Origin: Nitrospirota bacterium
GTDB lineage: Bacteria > Nitrospirota_A > Leptospirillia > Leptospirillales > Leptospirillaceae
Assembly (NCBI GenBank): GCA_021844645.1
Contig: JAKBTA010000014.1
Span: 1-23,368 of the forward strand
Length of the DNA: 23,368 bases
Direction of reading: 5' to 3'
Shown: positions 7,338 through 16,100 of the stretch, piece after piece
Layout of the letters: each line of letters starts with the position of its first letter
Numbering within the stretch: position 1 is the first letter of the stretch
The notes under the pieces: generated by a model
Told to the model about the DNA's origin: nothing
Seen by the model: the letters and a program-made list of their open reading frames with translations, nothing else
Databases searched by the model: none
Translations under genes and position numbers: made by a program

Positions 7338-8500
7338 TATTTGCGTATCATTTAAGCCCAAGATCGAAATTGCTCCATCGAAACACGACGGGATCCGCAT
7401 TCCACTCGGCGATCCCTTTCAGGATGCGGTCCTTAAGCTCCTGTTCTGAAGCCACCCGGATATGCCGGAGGAAAGTCCGGGCCATCTTCGAGAACGCCGT
7501 CTCCACCAGATTGAGCCACGATCCATTCTTGGGGGCATGCACGTACTCGAACCGGTTGGGTCGTGTCGCCAGATACGCCATCGTCTCCCGGGAGATGTGA
7601 GCCGAATGGTTGTCGAGCACAATCCGGATGACCGCCTCCCTGGGATAATGATCATCGATATGTCTGAGCAGAGAGATGAACTCCTGGCTTCGGTGGCGCT
7701 CTTCGACATTGGCGATCACCTCTCCGGTATGGAGATCCAGTGCAGCCAGAATGAACATGATTCCAGAGTTCACATACTCATGCTCCAGGGCAGTGTTTCC
7801 GATCGCTTCTCCCCCCGGCTTTCTCTCAGCGCTCCCGATTCTCCCGGGAGGGGTCTCCCCTGGGAGCGCGCGCGCCTCGTTCTGGAGATTGACCTCCTGG
7901 TAGAGCATCAGGATCTCGGCCATCTTCCGGTTAAAGTCCGGGTTTCGTTGTTTCAGGTAGTACCGGATCCGGGGTGATTTGATATTGGCCGCATCAAGAA
8001 TGCGCCAAAGCGTCATCCGGGGGATGTGGGAAAGCCTCGGGAACCCCGCTTCCTCCGCATGCGCGTGAATGAATTGTGCCAGGGCAGAAAGCGTCCATAG
8101 TTCGGCGGCCACTCCGTGATCCTTGGGTTTTGTACAGGCCAGGCTCACCACCCAGCTTTTGGCTTCCTCGGTAATCTCGGGTTCCTTCGGCCGGTGGAAT
8201 TTGTCCTGAAGCCCCACCGCCACTCCCGCCGCGAGTGCCTTGTCGATGCATTTGTAAATGGTGGGACGAGATAGACCCAGTTCCTGATGGATAGCCTGGA
8301 TCGTTTTTCCCTCGGAATAGCGCAACAGAATCTTTGCCCGTTCAGTTTCCCGTTTTGAAGCCGTTCGCGATTGGGAGAGCGTCTCCAACTGTTCTCGTTC
8401 GTCAGGTGTCAAAATTAACGGTGCGCGATGGGTTGTTCCGGCCATTCTCCCTTCCTGCAATTCCATAACCTTACCGAATGTTGTAGTTGATATCGCACTA
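7338..8500 (-). mobile_element. IS630-family insertion sequence
   Basis: The transposase gene is bracketed by imperfect inverted repeats. The right end 8484-8500 reads TAGTTGATATCGCACTA, and the complement of the left end 7338-7354 reads TAAATGATACGCAAATA, matching well apart from one gap. Both end in TA, the dinucleotide target that IS630/Tc1 elements duplicate. The total, about 1.16 kb, is normal for the family. The left repeat overlaps the last codons and stop of the transposase. A second TAGTTGATAT copy lies outside at 8570-8579. The ends are assigned by eye. Confidence 0.6.
7348..8466 (-). CDS. IS630-family DDE transposase, first catalytic Asp apparently replaced
   Basis: 372 residues with an N-terminal helix-turn-helix region (about 20-85) and a C-terminal DDE domain. 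The second and third catalytic residues are clear: D285 in VLDNHSAH and E322 in NGSWLNLVE. At the first catalytic position, where relatives have a DEKPG-type motif before QAIGNTA, this protein reads SAERKPGGEAIGNTA (212-226), so the Asp is a Glu (E214). About 17 residues usually present between GNTAPD and HEY are also missing. The coding DNA just before this point is GC-rich and palindromic (7840-7876). The frame is open throughout, but the enzyme may be inactive. The start at ATG 8466 gives the longest form. ATG 8445 (residue 8), directly behind a GGAAGGGAG stretch, may be the true start. Confidence 0.88.
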   Translation of the reverse strand: MELQEGRMAGTTHRAPLILTPDEREQLETLSQSRTASKRETERAKILLRYSEGKTIQAIHQELGLSRPTIYKCIDKALAAGVAVGLQDKFHRPKEPEITEEAKSWVVSLACTKPKDHGVAAELWTLSALAQFIHAHAEEAGFPRLSHIPRMTLWRILDAANIKSPRIRYYLKQRNPDFNRKMAEILMLYQEVNLQNEARALPGETPPGRIGSAERKPGGEAIGNTALEHEYVNSGIMFILAALDLHTGEVIANVEERHRSQEFISLLRHIDDHYPREAVIRIVLDNHSAHISRETMAYLATRPNRFEYVHAPKNGSWLNLVETAFSKMARTFLRHIRVASEQELKDRILKGIAEWNADPVVFRWSNFDLGLK

Positions 8501-8665
8501 AAAATATAAATTTTTATAAAAATATAATTAATAGGAAAACTAAAATATCTATGCGATTCCAGGAGATTTTAGTTGATATTTTTTACATAAAAACAGAAAT
8601 AAATCGTTATGGATAAAGAACGAAATCAGGGCAACATCGTGGATGGATTTTGTTAATGATTACTG
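8501..8665. other. AT-rich gap between IS630 and the end of the Mo-cofactor operon
   Basis: 165 bp of very AT-rich sequence with no gene. It holds a repeat of the IS-end motif TAGTTGATAT (8570-8579, first copy 8484-8493). No clear intrinsic terminator for the leftward operon is visible. Confidence 0.4.
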
Positions 8666-9217
8666 TTAGTCCAATTCAGGGGCAGAAGATGGACTTCTTT
8701 CTCCTTCTGACGTAGGTGCCATTATTGGCAAACTGTCACATGCCTCTTTCAATCCTGACAAGAGATCGAGAACATGCCGGATGACTGGGGTCAGGAGGCT
8801 CAGGTATTCGGCAACAGCCTTCGGACTCCCCGGCAAATTGATGATCAATGTTTTTCCTCGTGTTCCGCAAACACCGCGAGAGAGCATTGCATGCGGTGTT
8901 TTAGCCAGACCAGCAGCCCTTGCCGCTTCGGAGATTCCCGGAATTTCCCGTTCAAGAACATCCCGGGTTGCCTCCGGCGTGACATCGCGAGGAGCAAGCC
9001 CTGTTCCACCAGTCGTGATGATCAAGTCGCTATATCCATTGGCACTTGACTCCAGCAACTTTTCCCTGATGGCCTTCCTGTCATCGGGAAGGATTGCTGT
9101 CTCAATCGCGCTTCCGGCAAATGCCTCTTTCAAGATCTTGACCGCCAGAGGTCCGGATTGGTCGGGGCGAATGCCGGCATAGCTTCTGTCACTTAGAGTC
9201 AGGACGGTAAAACGCAT
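8666..9217 (-). CDS. mogA: Molybdopterin adenylyltransferase MogA/MoaB family
   Basis: 183 residues. It adenylylates molybdopterin with ATP before metal insertion by MoeA. The family signature is plain: TTGGTGLAPRDVTPEATRDV in the middle and NLPGSPKAVAEYL near the C-terminus, with an N-terminal VLTLSDRSYAG. Length matches E. coli MogA (195). ATG 9217 lies inside the end of moaC (19-nt overlap) behind a strong AAGGAGGT, so translation is coupled. It is the last gene of the long leftward operon, with a hydrophilic 15-20 residue tail. MogA and MoaB share this fold. The symbol is chosen from the context with moeA, so a MoaB label would not be wrong. Confidence 0.92.
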   Translation of the reverse strand: MRFTVLTLSDRSYAGIRPDQSGPLAVKILKEAFAGSAIETAILPDDRKAIREKLLESSANGYSDLIITTGGTGLAPRDVTPEATRDVLEREIPGISEAARAAGLAKTPHAMLSRGVCGTRGKTLIINLPGSPKAVAEYLSLLTPVIRHVLDLLSGLKEACDSLPIMAPTSEGERSPSSAPELD

Positions 9218-9714
9218 GATCCTTCCACCTCCTTTTTGGATTCGTTACTCCGGATAAAGGTACCGCTCCTGCCACCTGATTTCATTTCAAGCTGAATGCA
9301 CTCGATTATTGCAGACTGACCTTTTGCCAAAGGCTTGCACATGTCATATATCGTGAGACAGGCAGCTCCGACAGCTGTTAGTGCCTCCATCTCGACTCCA
9401 GTTTTTGCGTGCGTACGAACCTGAGCCCGAACCATCACGGCATTCCCGATAATCTCTAAGTGCACCTCTACCGATTCAAGCGGCAATGGGTGGCAAAGAG
9501 GAATAATCTCGTCAGTGCGCTTGGCTGCCATGATCCCGGCGACACGAGCAACCTCAAAAACATTCCCTTTCGGAATATTATTTGATCTGATGTATTCAAT
9601 TACTTCGTCGTCAAGCCGTATTCTTCCTGATGCAATGGCAATTCTCTCAGTAACGTCCTTTTCTCCCACATCCACCATCCGGGCTCCAGAACCGGGATCT
9701 CTCTCTAGATTCAC
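9199..9714 (-). CDS. moaC: Cyclic pyranopterin monophosphate synthase MoaC
   Basis: 171 residues. With MoaA it converts GTP to cyclic pyranopterin monophosphate, the first committed step of molybdenum cofactor synthesis. Diagnostic segments are MVDVGEKDVTERIA near the start, AAKRTDEIIPLCHPLPL in the middle, TGVEMEALTAVGAACLTIYD, then MCK and KSGGRSG. The Asp and Lys of IYDMCK are the catalytic pair known in E. coli MoaC. The start is GTG 9714 in a GTGA overlap with the moeA stop, behind GGAGGG. The C-terminus runs about 15 residues past the family core and overlaps mogA. Confidence 0.95.
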   Translation of the reverse strand: MNLERDPGSGARMVDVGEKDVTERIAIASGRIRLDDEVIEYIRSNNIPKGNVFEVARVAGIMAAKRTDEIIPLCHPLPLESVEVHLEIIGNAVMVRAQVRTHAKTGVEMEALTAVGAACLTIYDMCKPLAKGQSAIIECIQLEMKSGGRSGTFIRSNESKKEVEGSCVLPS

Positions 9715-10928
9715 ATTCCCTCCATTCGTGCGCTCTCAAGCCATTCGAACTCCCAATGTTTGGATTCATCATCTTCTTCATTGCTATCTTCAAGGGGGGG
9801 AACGCATACCACGCTATTCGCCTTGTGTACTGAAAAGAGATCCGATGAATGCAGTCCTTCGTAAACAGTGAGATGAAATGGCTGATCTGCCCCCTGTATT
9901 CTTTCAGCCCGAGCGAGATCAAATCGGGTTCTTCCACTCCTGTTGGGTGTAATACGAGCGATACCTTGATCCCGGGCTGAAGGAATGGTATTCCCCTGCA
10001 TTATGCGAATGACCGGGGCTACATAGCGATGGAAACACAAGTGAGCAGACAAAGGGTTCCCCGGAAGCCCGAAATAGAGTCGGTTTTCTTTGCGAGCAAA
10101 GAGAAAAGGTTTTCCTGGTTTCTGTGAAACCTTATGAAACAGGACCTTTGCCCCATTTGACTCCAGTGCAGTTGGAACAAGATCGAAAAGTCCCTCTGAA
10201 ACGCCACCAGTAACCAGTATTAGATCTGCTTTTTCCGACTGATCGAGTGCCTCTGTCAAAGAGCAGAGATCATCGTCAGCACTCATGGCTGTTATTTTTG
10301 TGACTCCGAGCATAGAGGCCATCGCCATCAACATCGGGCCGTTCGCATCATGAATCTGAGATCCACCAAGACGGCTCCCTTCTCGCACGATCTCTCGTCC
10401 TGTTACAATGATTGAAATATTCGGTGGAGGGATGATAGACACCTCTGTTTGGCCAAACGAGGCCAATATCGCAATAATCAGCGGAGTCACGACCGTTCCT
10501 TTGTGGAGAACAACATCCCCTTTCCGGCATTCACTCCCAGATTTTGCAATGTATTGACCCAACTCGTAATTTTGAGGTGGAGTCATCCATACCCCATCTG
10601 TATCAACATCCTCATAAGGAAAAACCAGATCCGTTCCCAATGGACAGGGCGCCCCCGTCATAATTTCTAGGCAATCGCCTGGTTCAAGGGGGGCAGACCA
10701 AGTTTCACCAGCCTTCAAAACACCGATCCGGCGATATCGTCCTGACATTGTTCCCAGACACACAGCGAAGCCGTCCATCATGGAGCGATCAAAAGGAGGA
10801 AAGTTGCGTGGAGCCTGAATCTCTTCCGATAGTCGATACCCAAGGGCTTCCGAAATAGAAATTTTGATGGGGGATAATGGTGAAATGTTTTTCAAGACAG
10901 TATGAAGGGCCTCATCGGGATTAATCAT
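9711..10928 (-). CDS. moeA: Molybdopterin molybdenumtransferase MoeA
   Basis: 405 residues, close to E. coli MoeA (411). It inserts molybdate into adenylylated molybdopterin made by MogA. Signatures are PPFDRSMMDGFAV (about 44-56), EIMTGAPCP, VTGREIV, the central TGGVSEGLFDLV, SQKPGKPFLFA, and FGLPGNPLSAHLCFHR. The TGGVS motif reads EG where VG is usual, a mild deviation. ATG 10928 overlaps the end of moaE by 8 nt and its own stop overlaps moaC by 4 nt, so all three are translationally coupled. The last 25 residues are acidic (EDSNEEDDESK), an unusual tail. Confidence 0.95.
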   Translation of the reverse strand: MINPDEALHTVLKNISPLSPIKISISEALGYRLSEEIQAPRNFPPFDRSMMDGFAVCLGTMSGRYRRIGVLKAGETWSAPLEPGDCLEIMTGAPCPLGTDLVFPYEDVDTDGVWMTPPQNYELGQYIAKSGSECRKGDVVLHKGTVVTPLIIAILASFGQTEVSIIPPPNISIIVTGREIVREGSRLGGSQIHDANGPMLMAMASMLGVTKITAMSADDDLCSLTEALDQSEKADLILVTGGVSEGLFDLVPTALESNGAKVLFHKVSQKPGKPFLFARKENRLYFGLPGNPLSAHLCFHRYVAPVIRIMQGNTIPSARDQGIARITPNRSGRTRFDLARAERIQGADQPFHLTVYEGLHSSDLFSVHKANSVVCVPPLEDSNEEDDESKHWEFEWLESARMEGM

Positions 10929-11394
10929 GAGAGAGACTTTCTGTGTTCTCTTTGCTTGAAATAAAGGGAGAATGCCTCGCCTCCTCCAGACAATTTACCC
11001 AGGCAGCCGCTCCATGCTCGTACCACTCTTTTTTCCATATTGGAAGACGATGTTTTATCTCGTCGATCACAAAAGAGCAGGCTTCAAAGGCAGAAGCCCG
11101 ATGAACAGCAGTAACACCAATCCAAACGGCAACCTCCCCGAGTTCAACCTTCCCAATCCGATGAACACAAAGAACCTCCAAAATATCATACCTCTCCCTG
11201 ACTTCTTCAAGGATCGCCAACCCTTCCTTCTCCGCAAGCAGTTCATAAGCCTCATATTCAAGAAAGAGTACCGATCGTCCACGATGCTGGTTCCGGACAC
11301 GGCCTTCAAAAATAACCACGCCCCCTGCACCCGGATGACAAAGAGAAGAACGCAAAATCTCCCCAGAAATAGTGGTACGTACGAACCGGAACAT
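10921..11394 (-). CDS. moaE: Molybdopterin synthase catalytic subunit MoaE
   Basis: 157 residues, matching E. coli MoaE (150). It forms the heterotetrameric molybdopterin synthase with MoaD and transfers sulfur to cyclic pyranopterin monophosphate. Signatures are GAGGVVIFEGRVRNQHRGRS, LEYEAYELLAEKE, HRIGKVELGEVAVWIGVTAV, then HRASAFEAC and the end motif LPIWKKEWYEHGAAAWVNC. The lysine pair in IWKKE holds the catalytic lysine. The ATG follows the moaD stop with no spacer (TGAATG), so the two synthase subunits are made in tandem. It overlaps moeA by 8 nt. Confidence 0.95.
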   Translation of the reverse strand: MFRFVRTTISGEILRSSLCHPGAGGVVIFEGRVRNQHRGRSVLFLEYEAYELLAEKEGLAILEEVRERYDILEVLCVHRIGKVELGEVAVWIGVTAVHRASAFEACSFVIDEIKHRLPIWKKEWYEHGAAAWVNCLEEARHSPFISSKENTESLSHD

Positions 11395-11712
11395 TCATCC
11401 CCCTCCAAATGGAGGTAAAAAAGCAACACTATCTCCTTCTTCAAGCATGGCCTCTGGACTCGAAAACGTCCCGTTTACGGCAACCCGAAGAAGGGAAAAG
11501 GGATATTCAAGCGCATACTTTATCCTTATCTCCTCATAGAGAGATTCAGGTGTTCTGGAATCTGTCAATATCTCTTCTTTCATCCGTCCGGTTTTTTCTC
11601 TGATTGGACCAAAATAAACCACAGAGAATGTGCGAGGGGCACCTGATTCGATCCCTCCGGTATTTGGCAAGATGTTCGAGAAACGACTACCATGCTTATT
11701 TACCATGATCAT
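11395..11712 (-). CDS. moaD: Molybdopterin synthase sulfur carrier subunit MoaD
   Basis: 105 residues with the ubiquitin-like MoaD fold: TFSVVYFGPIREKTG (about 28-42), LRVAVNG, then LEEGDSVAFLPPFGGG at the C-terminus. The terminal Gly-Gly is the site that is thiocarboxylated and donates sulfur in MoaE. I place the start at ATG 11712, 5 nt after the moaA stop, with GGAGG 9 nt upstream. ATG 11706 is also possible. A longer frame starting at 11754 would overlap moaA and has no support. The N-terminal extension of about 26 residues is longer than in E. coli MoaD (81 in all). The activating enzyme MoeB is not in the window. Confidence 0.9.
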   Translation of the reverse strand: MIMVNKHGSRFSNILPNTGGIESGAPRTFSVVYFGPIREKTGRMKEEILTDSRTPESLYEEIRIKYALEYPFSLLRVAVNGTFSSPEAMLEEGDSVAFLPPFGGG

Positions 11713-11717
11713 GACTC

Positions 11718-12683
11718 CTATCCTCCAATCCGGACCATTTGTTGCGATGTCCATTCTTGAACGGGCGATTTTTTCTCTGCGTGAACGGACTGGATCAAAC
11801 GGACGGCCTGTTCTCTTTCAGCGGTCCGGCATAATGTCAGGAGGTCCAGTCCGTCATAATCATGCAAACATGGAAACAACCACCCCCTTGAATCTATCCG
11901 CAGCCGGTCACATGTACCACAAAACGGCTCCGAGATGGTTGTAATGAATCCGACAACCGTTTTTTTTCCGCGAAACTGGAATAAATAACGCGATGCGGTT
12001 CCCTTCAACCCAAGCGGGATTGGATCGCCAAAATGAGGTTGAAGGAGTTCCATTGCTTCGTTTGCTGGCAAAAACTCAGACTTGAAATAGTCAGAAGCCA
12101 CGCCGATCGGCATTAATTCAATGAAGCGCAATTCACAGTTCAGGTCAGCCGCAAACTCGACCAGCTCATGCAATGATTGCCCGTTAAATTGCCGCAAAAG
12201 AACTGTATTGAGTTTAAGACTTTTAAACCCTGATTTTTTTGCAGCCAAGATTCCTTCCAGGACATCGTCAAACGCGTTGACCTTTGAAATTTTTTCAAAC
12301 ATGCCGAATTCTGTCGCATCCAAGCTTATGTTCATCGTATCAAGCCCGGCCTCTTTCAGTGCCTTCACCTGACGGGAAAGAAGGAGCCCGTTCGTCGTTA
12401 ATGCAATTTCTGCATCTGGAAGAAGTTTGCGAACCTTCCTGATAAATTTATCAAGGTCCGGCCGAACAAGAGGATCTCCGCCTGTCAATCGCAATTTGTA
12501 GATTGGTACGGCAGTATTCACTAACTCCACAAGATCCAATAAATCCTCGGCTGAAAGCTGAGATGGATGCCTTGCCAGCGTGTCTTCTGCTTTATCAGGC
12601 CTGCAGTAAAGACATCTCAAATTGCAGCGATCTGTCACTGAAAGTCGGAGGTAAAGTGGAGGGAGTGGTAAAGAGATGCTCAT
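11718..12683 (-). CDS. moaA: GTP 3',8-cyclase MoaA (radical SAM)
   Basis: 321 residues, matching E. coli MoaA (329). It uses S-adenosylmethionine and two [4Fe-4S] clusters to cyclise GTP. The radical SAM cluster motif is CNLRCLYC (about 20-27) and the second cluster is FCGTCDRLRIDSRGWLFPC near residues 258-276. LRLTGGDPLVRPDL and LTTNG are the usual SAM-binding and core motifs. The C-terminus ends RIGG, the conserved double glycine that MoaA inserts in the active site. ATG 12683 overlaps the stop of the PII gene upstream in ATGA, so the cofactor genes are coupled to a nitrogen sensor. Confidence 0.96.
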   Translation of the reverse strand: MSISLPLPPLYLRLSVTDRCNLRCLYCRPDKAEDTLARHPSQLSAEDLLDLVELVNTAVPIYKLRLTGGDPLVRPDLDKFIRKVRKLLPDAEIALTTNGLLLSRQVKALKEAGLDTMNISLDATEFGMFEKISKVNAFDDVLEGILAAKKSGFKSLKLNTVLLRQFNGQSLHELVEFAADLNCELRFIELMPIGVASDYFKSEFLPANEAMELLQPHFGDPIPLGLKGTASRYLFQFRGKKTVVGFITTISEPFCGTCDRLRIDSRGWLFPCLHDYDGLDLLTLCRTAEREQAVRLIQSVHAEKKSPVQEWTSQQMVRIGG

Positions 12684-13054
12684 GAAACACCCTTTCCGGA
12701 AAGCGGAGACGGTGCGGTATCAGTCATTTTCTGTGAAGAGACTGATTTCCCGCTTTGACGGATCGTACGGGATTCAATAACGGAGGAAACAAAAATCTTC
12801 CCGTCCCCGGGGTTACCGGTACTGGCCGCAATCCGAATCGCATTGACTGCCCGGTCTGCATCTTGATTCTCGACGACAATCATGAAGTAGACCTTGGCGA
12901 TCTCCGCATAATGGACGGTCCCGACATGAATCCCTTTTTGTCTTCCATGGCCCATCATATCCATTCGTGTCAAAGCCAGAATGCCGGTTTTCTCAAGAGA
13001 CAAAACAACGTCCCCTGCTTTTTCTGGCCTGACAATTGCCTGAATCATTTTCAT
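12680..13054 (-). CDS. NifI1-like PII signalling protein, downstream copy
   Basis: 124 residues. The start MKMIQAIVRPEKAGDV, the T-loop base MGHGRQKGIHVG and the B-loop TGNPGDGKIFV mark a PII protein, which binds ATP/ADP and 2-oxoglutarate and reports nitrogen status. The T-loop is of the GRQKG type found in NifI1 proteins and lacks the uridylylated Tyr51 of GlnB/GlnK, so covalent modification by GlnD is not expected. A 20-residue Ser/Thr-rich tail follows the PII core. ATG 13054 has a strong AAGGAGGG 5 nt upstream, and its stop overlaps moaA in ATGA. It lies 145 nt after the nitrite reductase. Its likely partners are the PII domain of the first operon gene and the other free PII. Confidence 0.92.
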   Translation of the reverse strand: MKMIQAIVRPEKAGDVVLSLEKTGILALTRMDMMGHGRQKGIHVGTVHYAEIAKVYFMIVVENQDADRAVNAIRIAASTGNPGDGKIFVSSVIESRTIRQSGKSVSSQKMTDTAPSPLSGKGVS

Positions 13055-13199
13055 GAAACCCTCCTTCAGTGATAAAGGAATCCAGTGAAATCAGCTGGCT
13101 TTGTCAACCCTACCCAAAGGTAAGGTGAACGACGAATGATCCTTAAAACAACTCTACCCCTTGCAGCGGAAATACCTCGTCAAACAAAGAAGAGTTCCG

Positions 13200-16100
13200 T
13201 CATGTCAAGATTTCTGCATGGATCTCGTTCTGGCACTCCATTCGAATTTTTTCCCAGATATGCGGCCGGCTGGACTCAAGACGCTCCTCTACCTCTTTTC
13301 CGATCGTTTTCGTTCCCACCCGATCAACAATATTCTGGAAGGTTTCCTCTCCGACACCATGGGTGACGATGCATTCCAGGAGGGCTTCAAAAACCGGAAC
13401 AATCATGTCTTCAGTCAGTCCCTTAAGGATCACTTCTCCCAGACGCACGTCCTTCTCCATCCGACCACCAAGATATAAGGAGTAAGCATAACGTCTGTCA
13501 TCACCAACCACAGTCATGGCACCAGAAAGCCCGATGTCTGAGACCTGATGCTTGGAACAACTGTTTGGACATCCGGAGATAGAGATCGTTATTTGATCAA
13601 GCAACTCCTTTATTTTTGGATTTGGAGCCTTAAAATCATGAAGCAGTGAACGTGCAGTGCCTTGGGCATCCGTTACAGCCAGGACACAGAACTCCGTTCC
13701 TGGACAGGCCACAATATTCGAGCTCCTTTTCCCAAGAAGAGGGGCAAGCCCAATCCCCCTGATTGTGTGGATAACAGATGGCCCATATTTTTCCTTGATC
13801 CCTTGAATTTCAATGTTTTGCTCCTTCGTTAGCTGAAGGAAGCTTTCATCTCCATACCGGCGCGAGATCTCCGACAGAGTCCTTAACTGCCGAGAGGCAA
13901 TCTCTCCAAGAGGTATATCCACCGGGATGAGGACTTTTCCCCGCTGCTTCTGCGGGATGCATCCTTCAATGACGCGAGAAGGGTAGAAGGAGAATGGAAA
14001 CGGAGGGGGAGATAATGCTTCTTCCGCAAAACGGAATTTCTGATTTTCGGGCAATGACCTTTTTCCACGGAATACCTGGTCGAATACAGTTGAGAATTTT
14101 TCCTTCCCCCACTGATCCACCAACCACTTGAGTCGGGATTTGGCCTTATTCCGGTTTCCGTATTTTGTATATATTTCAAAAATAGCCTGACAGGCAGGAA
14201 GTGCTTCATGAAGAGGAATAAACTCCTTGAGCCTGAATCCCAAAACCGGGTGCGCACCCAGACTTCCTCCTGCCCATAGCTCAAAACCAAAAAACCCTGA
14301 CTGATCTCGGCCTGCGGGAGCGGGCACGACACGAAATCCAATGTCGTTGATCCACACATCAGGGTCGCACAGAGGACAGGCCGAAAACAGGATGTTCAAG
14401 CGATTCGGAAGACCAGGATTAATCATATCCGACCTCTGGACAAAGTAATCGCTGATGGCCCGGGCAATGGGAGACACATCCATGAGGGCGTCCGGACTAA
14501 CCGGGCCATGAGGACAGGCCATCACATTCCGCATGGTATGTCCACAACTCGATCGTGTCGATAACCCGATCGCATCCAGACCTTCCCAGATGTACTTCAT
14601 ATCCTTCAAGCGGACCCAATGAAGTTCGAGATTCTGGCGAGTTGTGATGTGGACCCCTCCACGAGCGTATTTTTTAGCCAGCTGGGCAAGAGCCATACCC
14701 TGATCGCAGGTGAGGCGACCACCAGGAATACGGATTCGGACCATGAAAAAGCCCGGATGCTTCTGGCTGCATATTCCATAGGTCTTAAGACGATAGAAAT
14801 CGTCTTCCGAGAGAGCGTGAATGTCCTTTCTGAAGATTTCCTCAAAATCGAGCGCAAGACCTTCTTTCTTGATCCGTTCAATCTCCAGCATTTTGGGGTA
14901 GGTTGGGGGGTATTCGGAGAGAAATGTCTTGATTGGAGAAATATCGATCGATGCTCCGGCGACCGGTTGGTTTTTTACGGATTTCTGCCCAACTTCGCTA
15001 CGGGCAATCAGGTCAGTCACGACTTGTGCACAACTTCCGCACCCAGTGCTGGCTTTTGTATGCTTTGCAACTTCCTCCCGGGATTTAATACCCTTTGTCC
15101 TGATTGCGGAAAGGATCGTTCCCCGAGTCACATTGTGGCAAATGCATATCGTATCCTTATCGTCGCCTTCGCTCAAAGTCGCTGGAACGGATTTTCCAAA
15201 AAAGTCTTCTCTGATGGATAACGCTTGTCCCCCTGATCTGATGAGATCCAGTACCTGTGTGCTCCCAGTAGTCTCTCCGACAAAGATTGCTCCTTCCAGG
15301 CAATCTCCTCTGAAGATCAGCTTCCGGTAGTTCCCGCGCCGGGAATCCATCGCAACAAGTTCTTCTGTTCCTCTGTCTCCATGAATCTTTCCGGCCGAGG
15401 TCACCGAAACGCCTGAAACCTTGAGCACTGTTGAACATTCAGTCCCCGTGTAAGAAAGAGGAATTTCCGAAGCAGAAGCCAGGTTGTGAACAAGAATCTT
15501 TGCCTGTTCCCTGAGTGGAATCACAAGTCCATAACAATGCCCGCGGTGTTCAATCACATCTCCCAAAGCATATACGTCAGGAGCGCTGGTCTTGAGATCA
15601 TCTTGGACAAGGATACCCCTGTTGACTTTAATCCCCGATGAAATCGCAAGCTGTGTGTTGGGAATAATTCCGGCAGAAACCAGAACGAGGTCAGCGGGAA
15701 GATGATCACCGGTGCTCATTTCCACCGAGCTAACACTACCCGTTCCATGAATTTGAGAGAGGACAGAATTAACCCGGATTTCTATCCCCATGCGCTCGAT
15801 TTCTTTTTTAAGTATGTATCCGCCCATCTGATCGAGCTGCTGGTCCATCACCCAGTCCCTCAGATGAAGAACGGTTACAGAGACCCCCATGTCTGAAAGT
15901 CCCTTGGCACTTTCAAGGCCAAGCAGTCCTCCGCCAACGACAATGGCCTTCCGGCTTTTACGTGCTCTTTCTGAAACCTTTCTGACATCTTCTAGCGTCC
16001 TGAGAACATGGACCCCTTCGAGTGAAATTCCCGGAACCTGTGGAATGAACGGTCGCGCCCCAACTGCAATCACGGCAACATCATATGGAGTTGCGTTTCC

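Noticed and set aside
11395..11754. Longer moaD start at 11754
   Set aside because: It would overlap moaA by 37 nt without a ribosome site, whereas ATG 11712 has GGAGG at proper spacing after the moaA stop.
13102..13107. TTGACA on the minus strand before the second PII gene, possible sigma-70 -35
   Set aside because: The hexamer 17 nt downstream (TGGATT) is a poor -10, so a promoter is not supported.
13163..13176. GG-N10-GC spacing on the minus strand before the second PII gene, possible third sigma-54 site
   Set aside because: Only the dinucleotides and TGCA fit. The -24 side (AGGTA) is weak, so it may be chance. Worth a look if RNA data show a start near 13150.
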